The translations under genes and the position numbers were made by a program. The notes beneath the pieces are model-generated. The model did not search any database. It worked only from the letters and a program-made list of their open reading frames with translations, and was not told the DNA's origin. A DNA stretch of 64,000 bases, taken from assembly GCA_951230915.1 (NCBI GenBank), contig OX579633.1, positions 21,858,574 through 21,922,573 of the forward strand, read 5' to 3'. The DNA comes from Antitrichia curtipendula. Its lineage: Eukaryota > Streptophyta > Bryopsida > Hypnales > Leucodontaceae. This document shows positions 47,619-61,312 of this stretch, piece by piece. The stretch's first letter is position 1, and each line of letters begins with the position of its first letter.

Positions 47619-50600
47619 CCTTCCTTGGTCCGAGAAGAATCGTGAGTGGGTTGGAATGGATGTCGATATTGTAGAATCGACGGAAGAATTTGACGTTAAC
47701 TCAATGCTTGATACTGGCGAAGTTTCCGAAGGGGAGGGTATTTATCAGAACGCGGATAAACAAGAGGACGAAAACTCAAGAAGTATGGGTGCAGACCTTC
47801 AGAACACTGGTATCGAGCAACAACTTGCTAGTGGGGAGATGCTTTCAGAGCCTGAAGATTCGGGTATAGAGGTAGTGAAATTTTATCCTCCATTTCCTTA
47901 TTCTTCTGTTCAGCTCAAGGAGAATCTCTTGATTTTCCTTGGCGGGCAGGTTTAAGGATTCAAGGGCTTGTCTTCTCTTATGCGGTCGAGAAATTTTGCA
48001 TATGTGCCCTTAAACAGTAGTTGAGTTAAGCAACGCCATGATTTCTTAAGCAAATATTAAAGGTGGTATCCTGCATGTCGTGTGCTTGTTGGGTTAGAAT
48101 GGAATGGCAGTAGGAGAAACGTGCTAGAATGGTTACTTATATTTTAAATGTAGCAGTTTGGAGTCACTTGTTCATCATGAATATGGGAGCACATGATGGG
48201 AGTATGCAAGGGGAAGAGGTCTGGACAACAATGAGTTGGAAGTGTAGATTTATTTCTCAGAAACCTTTCTCCCATGCAGAATCCTTCGGAAAACATTGAT
48301 CGAAGTAAGGAGATTTTGGTCCCTGACGATGAGACACGGGGAGAAAAACTCCTAGAGCCGGAGTCGTCACATGTCATTGTCGATGAAGAGGTTGACTTTG
48401 ACCAATTTGGAGCTCCACCTCCCGATTTGCCTACAATTGGTAATTTGGATAGTGAACGCGGTGGGATAGGTAGCCGTGACGGTGAAAAGGGGGCGAGTAG
48501 AAGCACAGAAGTTAAGAGGCCTGAAGAGCAAATTACAGGTCTGGATGCTGACGATGGGTTTGAGCAAGGTGAGTCGTAATTTTATGGTATTACTGTAAAC
48601 CGCTTAATTCAAGACCAATTTATGTTGTGGAAGTCCTGTGTCCTGATAAGGCACATCAATTACAAAGGTTTTGATGCTTTGCAACCAACACCTTTCTTGG
48701 TTTCATCTTATTCTGATTGAGGGCTGTAGCTTTGAATTTATCACATCATACATCGACGGCTCAATATGTTTCCTACGATGTTAGGCCTGGAACTATTTGT
48801 AGTTAATGTAGCATTCGCATTATAAAAAGAGTTAAAACTACCGATACGTCTCAAGAAATTATGGGTCAAGAAATTAATGTTGGAACTCTCAATGAATGAA
48901 GTGATAAAAGCGATGTATTTTTGATGTTGATAAAGCACTCTGAATCACAATTTTAAGCCGACTAAATGCTTCACATACCCAGCATTTGTTGAAACTCTGA
49001 CTGCTAATAAAATCGTCTGGCTATTTTGGTAGGGTAAGTTCGGCAGATGTGCATGTCGATGGTCTTCGTTTTCATTAACGTAGCCACGTCCATAGACCAC
49101 ATTTCATTAACAATAGTGGTTTTAGCAGATATGAAGAATCTAAATGATGATCAAGTTAAGGCAAGCTTGAAGGGTGCAGAACAGGAGGAGCAACTTCTGA
49201 TAGAGCGGGATCCACAGGCAGATGCGGATCCAAAGCCAGCAGGTGAGATTGAATTTGCCTAAGGAGTAAGTAATACAGAAGCTGGGCTACAATGTGATGG
49301 TGTTTTAAGGATTTTTTAGAATGGGATTTATTTTTCCCCCTTATTTTGTGAGTATTCCTGTTTTAAATGCTTTTGGAGAAGGATATCTAAACTCTGTTTA
49401 CATGTGTCTGTCCTTGTTGGCCTCGGAAGACAATGAAGATTATGACGTCCCTAGAGATTTGGATACTGAACCGACTGCGGGAAGAAATGAAAACTCGGAG
49501 CTTCGGGAACCGGAAACTGGGAATCCCGATAACACAGGCGATGCTTCGTCTGAAAGTAAGCATAATCAACCCACTTCAGGTTCATACTTTCGGAAATCAA
49601 TGACCTTTGTTTTGTGATGCGCCTGGGCCAGATTGTAATAGGCTTGTAACAGCGAGCTGCTCTAGATCACATCTTCGGCGCTAAATCAATTTTTGTGAAG
49701 TTTCGCTAAAATCTTATTCTGTCGTCCCTTGCTGTTTCTTTCACTGTTCTCATTTTTTTTACTCAGTAGTATGCGTTTTGAACGCGAGATGAATGTGCGT
49801 ACTAAAAGATGATCCCTGTCCTGTATTCTACGGATTTTTGACTATATTCAATCGTCATTTCTGCGAGAACTTGTGCATTTTATTTATTGTTGCTTTCGAT
49901 CTCACTGGTCAACTCTCATTTATGCAGGCGCTTTAAGAAATTTGAATATCAAAACGGAAGAAGAAGGTTGCTCTGCACAAGAGGAGCTTCAGAAACGTCC
50001 TGAAGACCTTAACCAGTTAACTCAGGAGCATGCAATACAGCTTGAAGATCTTCGCCGTCAAGTAGATTTGTCAGATGCACAATTGGAGGAGCAATATATA
50101 ATTCATGAAGATCTAAAACGTAAACTTGAGACTGAATGCGATGAGCGGTTAAAAAGTGAAGCGAAGCTGATGGTGCTCCATGAAATATTGCCCAACATGG
50201 AGGAGAAGCTGAAAATTCTATCTGACCAGGTGCAGTTCCTGGAATTCCAGCTTCTGGAGCAGGCTAATTCTAGGAATAAGCTTGAAAATGATTTGCAGCA
50301 GGAACGGAAGGAGAACACGCAATATTTGACGCAACTGGAGGAGCAAACCAGGCTGCATGAAGAGTTAGCAAGAACTCTTCACGAAGAGCGGGATGGGCGG
50401 TTGAAGAGCGAAACCGGATTGATGGTGCTTCGTGAGCTGTTTACTAACACGGAAGATAATATGAAGGATCTCCGTGACCAGGTTGATTCACTGATTTTGC
50501 AACTTCAACAGGAGACTGAGTTGAGGAAAAGTGTCGAAGAGAGTTTGGATTGGGAATGCAAGGAAAGGATGCAACATATGACAAAATTAGAGGAGCAATC

Positions 50601-51252
50601 CAAAATGCATGAAGATTTCTCACTCAAAATTGAGGAGGAACGAGACGAACGACTCAAAAGTGAAACCTATCTGGAGGAGCTTCTTGAGAATATATCCAAC
50701 AAGGAGGACAAGCTAAAGGACCTACATAACCAGGTTGTGTCGCTGACTGCGCAGCTTCAGGAGCAGAAAGGGCTTAAGAAAGAACTCGAAGGTGATTGGG
50801 ATCATGAACTCGAAGGAAGAATGCAAGATGCAGTGACCTTGCCAGTCTCATCGATGCCACGGCCAGAAGAGAAGCTTGAGTTTGAAAAATTATTGGATGA
50901 GCAAAAGACATTGTTGGCAAACCAAGTTCAAGAAGCTGAAATATTAAAGAACGCGGCTGAGATGAAAGTGGGGCTTCTGAATCACCAAGTAAGAGAACTC
51001 TTGACCGAATGTTTCTCTTGAGTAGTCGAGTCCACTACTTCCCTGACCTTCACTTGGTTTTTGGGGCAGGTACAAAACTTGGAGGTGCTAACAGATATTG
51101 CTGAAACTATGGAGTATGCATTCAGTGCAAAAGAACGGGTTATTAAGCAGACACTTTGGACAGCATTTCAGGCCTTGTGTCTGGGTGTGGGATTCATGTC
51201 TTTTGTCGTTGCATACAGAGACCCATTACGGAGCTCCCTTCAGCCCACCTAG
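47608..51252 (+). CDS. Coiled-coil tail-anchored protein, KASH-like C-terminus
   Basis: Six exons (47608-47871, 48280-48568, 49129-49242, 49430-49555, 49928-50988, 51070-51252) join in consistent phases into 678 residues. All introns are GT-AG. Residues 1-265 are acidic and disordered (for example DFDQFGAPPPDLP). Exon 5, residues about 266-618, is a nearly continuous coiled coil with repeated LEEQ..LHEEL..ER..RLKSE modules. The last exon ends with KQTLWTAFQALCLGVGFMSF, a single hydrophobic segment, then a 13-residue tail YRDPLRSSLQPT. A coiled coil, one C-terminal membrane segment and a short luminal tail ending in PT is the layout of plant KASH proteins such as the WIP and SINE groups, which bind SUN proteins in the nuclear envelope. 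That assignment is inferred from architecture; a generic ER tail-anchored coiled-coil protein is the alternative. Expression may be tuned by the duplicated leader and the uORF. Confidence 0.9.
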
Positions 51253-53086
51253 GTTTTTAAATGTTTCAAGTGTACCATAAACCATTTCATCGAGTGATCT
51301 GTAACATAGGTATCTGGCAAGAGTTGTTTCACACTGTTGACGAGTTTAAGTGATTCAGGAGGGTTTGTTTCATGATTATTCTACTCAGTATAGGACTTTT
51401 GCTTCTACCTTGCGCTTCAAGGTGGTGTGTACTATGTGTGTCTGGCAGAGAAACATCATCTTCCTACATCTTTACGAATTGGACATTATTTTTTATGTCT
51501 CTCTGAGATCCTTCACTGCTTTCAGTTGCCGATTTTAATAACAATGGGATGAGATTTTCAATCATGCTAATGTGTTCAACTTCACATCTTTTTCTTCTCT
51601 TAGATTTCTTGGCATTTTGTTTTGGTCAGTGTTTGTTATATATGATGATTATTGTTTGCAACAAATGAGCCTCAGTGGCTGTTGTACAGGAATTTTCTAA
51701 CAAGGTAAATTTTAGGAGGAACTTATGCAGGAGGTCAGGTCCTTGGGCTTTCTTGCAGAGAGGCTTGGAGTCAAATGTTTGCCACGTTATCCGACATGCC
51801 TGATCTAAGGTCAAAGGTTCCACGGAATTCGGGATTGAGAGTGCTCTTGCAGTCTTGCCCCTTCAAAGACAATACTTGGTCATATTACATCTTCAACATG
51901 TGATTCACACCTCTAGACTTTGTCTTTTTCCATCTGACCTTTCAACTCTGCAACACAAGGCCACTCAAGGTTAGTGAACATGTTGCAATAATGCAAACAT
52001 GATAGTACAAGGATTGAGCTATTGTAAATTACAGTGGTGATATGTTAATTGATCTTCATAAATTGATTTACTTGTAAACTCTACATGGTAGATTCATCCT
52101 CATTATTTTTTCAATGTTGATTTATCTATTTATGTGTCATTGCGTGGTCAATGTCTTGGTTACTAATCAATGTTTTTTTATTAAGAGCTTATAAGTGACA
52201 AACTAAAGTTTCAATGATCCCTTCCAATTTTTGAACAATGTGGATATTCACTTAGCAATGCTTTGTGACTTGGACTTTGCTTTCAACCGCGGAAGTGGAG
52301 ACAAGCAGATGCTTACTACCACATTTTTATCAAGTTCCACCATTTGTAGTGATATTGTTCATGTGTGACACCATCGATGGGTACTCACTTAGCATTGTCC
52401 ATCAATCACCAAATTTAAAAAACTTAGCGTCTTACTAGATCTTATGATGAAGTTTCAATAGCTATGTTCTTAATTAAATGCAACTATTTTTCTTCTTTGG
52501 GTTTGCAAGCTTGACAATTTTGTCATGTAATGTTGTGCTAGAATTAGTAATGCAAGCTTTGTTCTTGAGTTGGCATGATGTAACCAATCTAGTGTCACCA
52601 AGAGCGTTGTTCAATTAGTGTCTTCATTGCTTGAATAATTGGGCAATGGATGTGTTGGAATGCTAGTGGTTTTGCAATCTACTTGCACCAACCAATCCCA
52701 CTGGACTACGACAAACTCTGCCTATGGAAAGTTCTATGTTTCTATTCACAAAGAGGTAGCATGCATATTATTGATCCCACTCCACCCTCAAAATGTCAAT
52801 GTTTTTTTTAGACCTACTTGGGAAATCATTCCGCACTTTGGCAATTTAAATTTAAGTTCATGTCATTCCAATTGTTTTCCACAATTATAACCTACAACTA
52901 GTTACATGATTCATTGTACCTTCTATTATAAAAATAAAAAAATAAAAAATAAAAAATATATAAATAAATAAGACAATATACTATGGTACTTGGCGTGGTA
53001 CTTGGTCAAAAAAACATGTTTTTCATGACAATTTAAAATTATTTAATGGTAGTTGTTATAATTATTATTGAACATCAAAGTTGCAG
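51253..53086. other. 3' flank and AT-rich spacer
   Basis: 51.25-51.9 kb looks like 3' untranslated and flanking sequence of the tail-anchored gene. AT content rises steeply after 52 kb, and an AAATAAAA-type low-complexity run lies at about 52920-52970. No gene recognised. Confidence 0.45.
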
Positions 53087-56000
53087 GTCAAAAAGTCATT
53101 AGAGCCGATGGATCATAATGAATGTACCAAAAAAGGAAAGGCCTTAGGAAAGGAGTTGAATGATGTCAAAACAAAAATTGAATGTTTGAAACAACGATGT
53201 GAACGTGAACCTTGCCCCAAAACAGGTGAGATGAACATTTAGTATAAAATTTATCATGTATTTATCCTTTTCATAATAAATTGAATTTTTTTTAATGCAA
53301 ATATAATTTTCTTACCACTTTAATTTTATACCAAGGAACATGAGGGGTTTTTTTTGTCACCTAAAGTTTATACTGTTGGAAGATATATAAACCTATTTCT
53401 AAACATTATTATACCAATTCTTGCAATCTACATTGTAATTTTTTCTAATATAATATAAATTAAAAACAATCAATTAGAATCTAATGTCAATTAACTTGGA
53501 AGATGAAGGATAATGAATATTATTTGATTGTGAGGGACATGGGTTTCAAAATAATTGATGTGCTCAAAACTGGCTCGAAGATTTAATAGAATTGAATGCC
53601 CATACCAATAGTTTTGAGCCAAAATCATCGAATTTATATTTTTAAGTGTATAAAAATATTATAGCTAAAAAGGACTAACAAAAATCTAAAGAAGATTAGT
53701 GAATAGGAAGTTCAATTGGAATTTAGTAAGTTAAAGTATCATTTAATTGAAGATGGCGTACGGTTCTTTACTCTACTTTTATTGTTGAATTATAAATCCT
53801 TAAAATCATATTATTTGGATGCATCACTATAATCAATGCGAAGGTTTTCAATTGATAATACCATAATTCAAGCTTAAGAACATGATGCTATCAAAACTTA
53901 TTTTGATATGACAAAATAATTACATACTCTCAAATGAATCAAAAAATATTATTACATTTTAAGCATAGAAATTCAATATAGATAATTTAAATACTCAAGT
54001 AAAAATAACTTTACCACAATTTGTGAAACTTTTAGCAATTAATCTCCTCTATAAAATTGGTTTATAAAATTTTGGTTGAATTTAACAATTAATCTCCTCT
54101 ATAAAATTGGTTTATAAAATTAAGATTTATAATCACCTTCAAATGGGTGTAGATATACCTACAACTAAATTCAAGTCAAGGTTCATACACTCATGCGGTT
54201 TGCGCATTTATATCATTGCATTATTTATTAAGCTTGTCACACATTTAATGATGAATCCGTTATTTTTTGGGTAGGATATATTCTACCACCAGGATCTGAT
54301 CTCAATCCAAATTTATTTTCACCCAAAATTGGAAAGTGCAATTGTCCAGCTGGGCCTGGACCTCCCAATCTCAATCCATATATTTCAGTTTGTAAAAATG
54401 AATTTAATGGGGCCAAGTTGCATGATCCTCAGTTTTTAGAAGGACATCTCAAATCAAAGCATCCTCGACTTGTAAAACGAGTGTCTCCTCCCAAACCATA
54501 CTCGGCACCATGCATACCTCCTGGAAGTGGTGACCATTTTCAAGGGTATGGAATACTAATGCATAGTTAAGAGTTAATTTTAAACCATTTTAGGCTTTGA
54601 TGCATTAATTCATATATTTTAGAATATGAATCATATTACAAATAATCATGAAGTAGGTGAAATGAGGGACCAAAGGCTGGAGATTGAAAAAAAAAAAAAA
54701 AAGATGAAACTCCTTGAAGGATTAAAATTGGAGTTTAATGGACTTTGGTGTTATTTTTCTTTTGTAATATTTTTAGTTAAGCGTTCCTTTAACACCCTTG
54801 TTACAAACTTGTGAGACCTTTATGGTTAATTCTATTGTGTAAAAGAAAACTTCTCACTTTAGATTTTTGTACAAAATTAATCAAATTGAATATTGATTTA
54901 GTGAAAACTTTACAATATTAGGAGACAATTTAATTGTGTAAAGTATACTTTGTTGTTAGTGTTTTGCTCTTATTTTTGTATTTGTATTGGTGTATTAGAA
55001 TTAAGCCTTTAATTTTCCCCCCTAAAGGATCAAGTGCTCAAATTTTGAATAATGGATAAACATAAATACATCCCAAGCACACAAAAGTGCATTTTTCTTT
55101 CATTCATTGTTTCTTTTTCTAAGATTCTTGTGTTAATTCTTTAACATTTGTACAATATAGGTTGTTATTTATAAATATTCTAATATTAAATAGGTGTGGG
55201 TAGGTTTGATTTCCAAAAATAACCTTTCCAACTCAAAAAATGATCCTTTAGATATGATTTGAATAAAAAAAATTTAAGTAAATTTTTTTTTAAACTATAA
55301 TTAGAACTTATCATTTTGAACTTTTAAGGAGAAAATTATTGTTAAAGTCAAGGATATTTTGTCTGCAATTGATTTTAGAAGGAATTTTCAATTTTTGGCT
55401 TCAAATCTTTTTGAAAAATATTGGTTTGCATACTAGCTTGGGAAGTTCACTTAGAATATCCATTAGAAACCATGTGCGAACAAAACTTTGGACACCCTAT
55501 ATACTTTTTGGATTTTAAATAAAACAAAATAAAAAGAATATGAATACATTTTCCTACTTTGAAAGTTTATGTTTTGAACTATTGATCTTTTTATTTGTTA
55601 ATATAACTAGTTATTACAAATTTTTGAAGTAAATAGATACACTATAGAACTGAAAAATAACTTTCACACTCCTATATTACATAAGAAAAAATTGTCTAAA
55701 AAATGAAAAAAAATTCCTAAAAATAACTCTCTATTGAAAGCTCATTTTGAGTTGAATATTGATTCAATAGTCATTTAAATGTGTTCTCTATAATTATTTG
55801 AGTTGAAAAACATGTCATTTTAGTTCATTTTCAACCTCTTCTAGAAATCATTTCATATTTTATTTGAGTTGGAAATTTTGGCAATAGAAACCTATGGTCA
55901 TTATTAAACAATGCTAAAAAATTTAGGTTGAAATTTTAGTTTATTAGAAACCACTTATTTGCTCTTGGTTTGTTGTAGTAGAACTAAGTCAGTGTACCCC

Positions 56001-58711
56001 CCGAGCATACTAGTTGATTTAACAATAAAGATTTGGTCTATGGATCAATATTTTACAACTATTATTTGAGAGCCATCATTAAATTAGTATTCTAGTTTGC
56101 ATTTTATATTACACCTTTACAATTTTGGAAATCTAAACTATCCCTCGGTCCTCAATGGTTAAGATTTATATAAATATAACCTTTTAGTTTAAACTCAATT
56201 TACAACTCAATCTTGTATTATTAATCAGTAATTGATACCAATATACTGATCATAAATAGATATCAATACTAGCCAACTATTCAAATAAGTTAAATAAATA
56301 GATTTTTGTTGCAATCATGTTTGTATTTTATTATAATTATTGTATTTTATAACTTTAAAAAAATCATACAACTTGTACTATAATATTATATAATGTTAAT
56401 CTAAAAACATTTAGTATAATTTATAATTTGATCATTAATGTAGGATAATTTGGTAGTGAATTTTAATAATATATTTTTATTGAATTTATAACATTTTAAA
56501 TTTGTAGTACATTTTTAAATACATATTGATAGTTTATTTTGATAATACTCTCTATATTACAGAGATTATAAAAATGAAAGTGATCTTGAAAGCAAAGGTA
56601 GATATAATTCAAGCAATGAAAGGCCACGGCATTGTAAGATGATTGGTTTATATAAACGCACAAATTCAGAAGGTCCACCTAGATGTGCATCACATGAAAA
56701 ATATTACAATAATAATATGAGAGTAAATTTTTTTGGAAACAATGGAAATAATTCAACCTCAAATAATACACATGTTTTAAATGTACAACTTCCAAATGAT
56801 CAACGATATAATTTCTATAGATATTATGGTAATGATTTCATCAACATTGTGCATTTTGTTAAAAATATTTTTCATTATCTTGATTCACATCTTTTAGATT
56901 TATAATAAATCATTTGAACAAACATTTGAATTATAATATAAATAAATATTATTATAAAACAACTAAAATTTGATTATATGCATTCATGAGAGTATTAAGA
57001 TTAAAATACAAATTTTATTTCTATATATGTGCATGATTTTTTATGTGTCTATACTTGTCTATGTTTTTTTTGAAATGTTCATATTTATATCAAACAAAAA
57101 TGTGATTGGCTTGAGCAAAATTATTTTTTAATTCAAATATTTTGATTATATATCTAGAAAATTGTACAAGTAGATTTAGCCTCAAGGATATTTTTTATAA
57201 TGATAATGAGAGTATTTATGATAATACTATGCATATAGATTTCTTAAAAGAAATATTTCCAAACATTAAATCTTGCACCCCTCCAATAAATAAATCATTA
57301 TTAACATGTAATGAGAACATTACGCATAGTCCAACTCTTTTAAATGAAGATGTTGAGATAACAAACTTCAATTTTTGTTGCTACAGTAAGTTTTCTAAAG
57401 GAGAAACTATCAAAATATTTTTATATCAAAAGGGTGAGATTGTGTGGAGTCAAATGAATTGTTGATATCGCATTCTATTATGCAAAAAAAAAAATTTAGT
57501 TTAACAAATACTAGCATTCAAATTTTTGCATCTAAACTTAGTGGCAATGATGAACTTATTCAAAAATTTGTTGAATCAAGCACTTCAAATAATAATAATC
57601 AAAATAAATTTGAACCAACTTCTTTAGTATATAAAAATCCTTCAAAAAATATCCAATTTCTGGAATTTGGTTTCAATAAAACTGCAAAATTCAATGAAAA
57701 TATTGAAGAATCAAGCACTATAAATAATAATAACAAAAATAAAATTGAACCAACTCCTTTAGAACATAAGGATCCTTCAAAAGATATCCAATTTCCAAAA
57801 TTTGGTTTCAATGAAAATGCAAATTTTAATGAAAATATTATAGAATCAATTAATGTAAGAAATACTTTAGTTGATTCTAATTTAGACAAAAGTTTGAATA
57901 AAATTAAAAAATCATCTAATCGTAAATTATTCTATGAATTTGATGTGTTTTTAACACCAAATTATGATTTGCTTACTTGTTCTAATAGTGGTTTATTAAA
58001 CAATAGATCAATTAATAACGTCAAATATATAAAAAATAAATATGAAATTGATAGAAATATAGAATGCTTTAATTATATAGATTATAAACCTAATTCTTTC
58101 AAAGCATTATTAGAACCAAGATTGTGTTATGAAGTAGAAATAAGTCCTTGTGCAAATGGTAAAAAACTAGGTTCTTTAAACGTTAATGTTGAAAATAAAA
58201 ATAATATTGATAATAGTATCAAGTATATTGAATTTGAAAACAAGCAATTCCAAAGTCATCTCAATACATACAAAAAATCCAAAGAATTATGTCATGAAAT
58301 TAATTTAAATTTTAAAGTTTAAAATGACAAAGGTCGTGGAAAAAATGTAAATGGCAAGTCAATATATCTACAGAATGTAGATATAAAAGAAATATAAAAT
58401 GAAAAAATTCTAACTTAGATTCTCTTAGTAAGTCAAATATGTTAAGTAATTTCTCACAATATTCTAATAAATCTAATTCCATAGATTATCAAAAAAATAA
58501 TCAAGATGAACAAAAAATTGCACCATTTTTTGACATTGACTTTAATTTAATTCATAGTCATAGTGAACTAAATAATAAAAAAGATTCTAAAAATCCATCT
58601 TCAAACAAATTAGTATTTCATCCAAAGGATTCATTCTTACTAAATCTTAATGTCAAATATGGTGGTCATTATGTGAGTCAATTGAAAATGGAAACAAAAT
58701 TGGATAAATAA
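53087..58711 (+). CDS. AT-rich, Asn-rich unrecognised gene, frame-broken near the end
   Basis: Exons 53087-53225, 54275-54545, 56563-56828 and 57158 to about 57443 join in matching phases with canonical borders; an in-frame ATG lies at 53108. They encode KTKIECLKQRCEREPCPK, a Cys/Pro-rich part (KCNCPAGPGPPN, HLKSKHP reminiscent of half a C2H2 finger), and then basic Asn-rich sequence. The frame closes at 57465, but the next frame (from 57444) is open for 292 codons to 58322 and a third (from about 58403) to 58711, all with the same Asn/Lys/Ser-rich style. A short 71-bp intron (57444-57514) would restore the first junction in phase; the second break is unresolved. Two 45-residue tandem repeats lie at 57573-57842. 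No family is recognised; the 5' end may be missing. It is a live gene with small introns or a recently broken one. Confidence 0.55.
54031..54130. repeat. 50-bp tandem duplication inside an intron
   Basis: CAATTAATCTCCTCTATAAA and the following ATTGGTTTATAAAATT recur exactly 50 bp apart (54036 and 54086). It lies in the intron before the second exon of the AT-rich gene. Confidence 0.85.
57573..57842 (+). repeat. 135-bp coding tandem repeat, two units
   Basis: Units 57573-57707 and 57708-57842 encode 45 residues each with the shared order ESST, NNNN.NK.EPT, NPSKNIQF or DPSKDIQF, FGFN and FNENI. Length is conserved to the base and changes are mostly substitutions, which suggests the frame was under selection after duplication. 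Confidence 0.85.
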
Positions 58712-59952
58712 AGTACAATCAATGATTTTATAAGCATATTATTTTATGATCTATATTTTATTTTATTTTAAAAATATTTAAAAATATACATAATATTTGT
58801 TTTTAAATAGAAGATGAAATCACTGATAAAATACTGTCAAATGCAAATCTCATACACATATATATATTCTTGAAATTATTTGGAATTTACATTATTTTAA
58901 TGTTGTACTTTTATAAAAAATCATTCATAAAATTAAAAAATAAATAAAAATATTAAAGTGTAAGTGCAAATTTTTTTATTTCTTATATATTTTTTAATAA
59001 AAATATAAAGTATGCTATATTAAACATCTTAAGTTTTTCTTCAAAACATGTAAGTTGGATAACTTTGTGTTGATTTGAAATGATAAATGATCTCTCTATA
59101 TAATATCTATAATAGAATATAAAATTATTTAATATTTAATATTATATATGCCTTTATAGGGGATTTTTTTATTGAATAAAAAATTTAAAACATTACACCT
59201 AATCAATATTGAATGTATTTTATATTTTCAAGCCCCATTCAATTGTTTAAAAATAATAATAATATTAAAAATTAATGAAGGAAGAATAATCCTTTGTTAT
59301 TGGTTAATGAACAAAGGTTATAATGGAAAAGGAGCAGTAACAAGTAAAGGATGGCATTCAAAACTTAGATTATGAATACAAATTGGTATTTACAATTGTT
59401 TAAAATACATGATTTAATCCCTAAAGTCCCATTAACCCCTACATAGTTTTATATTGGTCCAGTATAAGATCCTACAGTAAAATATGCAAATAAAATATAA
59501 ATTTTTTTTATGCTCTTTGCTATAGAAATGGAAGTTTTGAGTGGGATTTTTTTGGAAAAGAAGCCTTGGCACTGTAGGGATTAAATAGTTTTCTTTTTAG
59601 AGGATTTTTCTTTTTGATATCTAAAAATTAATGTGTATTTTCTACCAATCATTAAAATTTAGTTACATCATTACATTTTATATTTTTACACAAAATATTG
59701 TAACAATTTGAAATTTTATCAATTGAATCCATGAAAAAACAAAAGCAGCCATGAAGTTTTTTTGGGTAGGAATAGTTTGGCTAATCTCATCTTATATTTG
59801 TGGGTTCATATTTATAATACTAAATAATACAATACAATTCAAGGCTCTCAACTTTTGAAAACATTTACTGTCAAAAATATTTGAATTAAAAAAATATGCT
59901 AATAGTTGTATTTTTCTTCATTTATATTTTTTCTACTTATATTTTTTTACTA
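58712..59952. other. AT-rich flank; small TIR element
   Basis: A segment of about 176 bp at 59414-59589 begins TTTAATCCCTAAAGTCCC and ends in its inverted counterpart GGCACTGTAGGGATTAAA, suggesting a small MITE. Otherwise nothing was recognised. Confidence 0.45.
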
Positions 59953-61312
59953 AAGTTTGGTTTACACCAAATCAAGAGGTGAAGGGGCCAAATTTCTGGA
60001 ATTTTGAGTGGTTAAAATTAAAAAAATTTGAAAAATGGATTAGAACATGACATAAGAGGTCACAAGTATTCCAAAAGATCCAATGATGTGGAGCATGCTT
60101 TTTTCCTATATGTTAGCAAAAGCCCTCAAGTTTTGAATCCCCCAAGATTATAGTAAGAGAATCTTCAGTAAAAGCACTAGAAACCAATAATTTTTCATTT
60201 AAGAAAAATATTTTTGTCATGTTTACAAGTTGTTCTATTTTCTCTCTTTCTCATCGCACCTCGATACATCTATGTTTCCTAGGGTAACGTGCAAATAATG
60301 GGACACATGATCAACATAGATGAAATGATTTTGTTGATATGATCATGAAAACATCCATTACTTTAACCAAGTGCATGTGTGCCTCAATATAAGGGGTACT
60401 ATAATACTACGAGTATAAGTACACACTAGGATGTAGATTGAACCCCAACTAGGCAAGAACAAAGGACCGCAAGGAATAGTGTCATGATAGTACAAGACAG
60501 TTGGCTACTCCAATGCATGGAGGAAGATTGCCAATCCTATCCATACAGGTACTAAAAAATTAAAAGCCTTCTCTTGAACCACAATACATCATCACAATAT
60601 AACAAAGCTTTTAGCCTCCTAGAAACAATGGTCTTATGCATTTGGCTTCATGCATTTGATCTAGTTTCTATACTCCATATATATTGAAATGAGCACGCAT
60701 GTGCAACTACTTTGTATTCTCTTGAAAGTGGAGGCTATTGTTGCAATGTTGCAATGGATCATGTTTTATCGCATGATCTACCACTATAATTTCCTTTTGC
60801 TTGTGTGTTGTATGTTTTAATATGCAATTCAAATAATATGTAGTCACGCTTAAAACACCTCATGCACGTTCACTAACGCATCTTTGTTTGTATGGTGGGC
60901 ATGGACATAGGTGAGGCGTAACTTTCTCATATTCAAGCATATAGATTTGCTTGTAGCTGGTTGTATTTGATTCTGTGAATTCTACATATATCACTATGTT
61001 TTATATTTATGTTATTGTGCAATCAATGAATAGAGTTCCACACTATATGAACATCACAATGATGTGAATGAATTGAATATCACATGTCTTAATTGACAGA
61101 ACTTGCTCAAAAATGAGGTGACAAGTTAAAAAATCTTCTCTTGCTATATATAAATTGATTTGTTCATTTCAATCATGTCATCTTGGCACTTTACACCAAT
61201 CTAAAGGTCATGACTTCCAAAAGAGAACTTCTCAATGGGAAACAAGAGGGCTTGGAGAGGGAGACTTTTCAATTTTTTAGCCCTTTTGGTTTGGTGTAAA
61301 CCGAGCCTAAAC
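59953..61312. mobile_element. 1.36-kb TIR element
   Basis: The left end TTTGGTTTACACCAAATCAA is matched in inverse orientation by TTGGTTTGGTGTAAACCGAG at the right end, and similarity continues into AGAGG..GGGCCAAATTT versus AAAAGGGCTAAAAAATTG for about 40 bp. The interior has no recognisable transposase, so it would be non-autonomous. Confidence 0.55.

Noticed and set aside
54613..54660. Possible small exon with acceptor and donor in the AT-rich gene
   Set aside because: Joining it in the phase left by the preceding exon gives an immediate stop.
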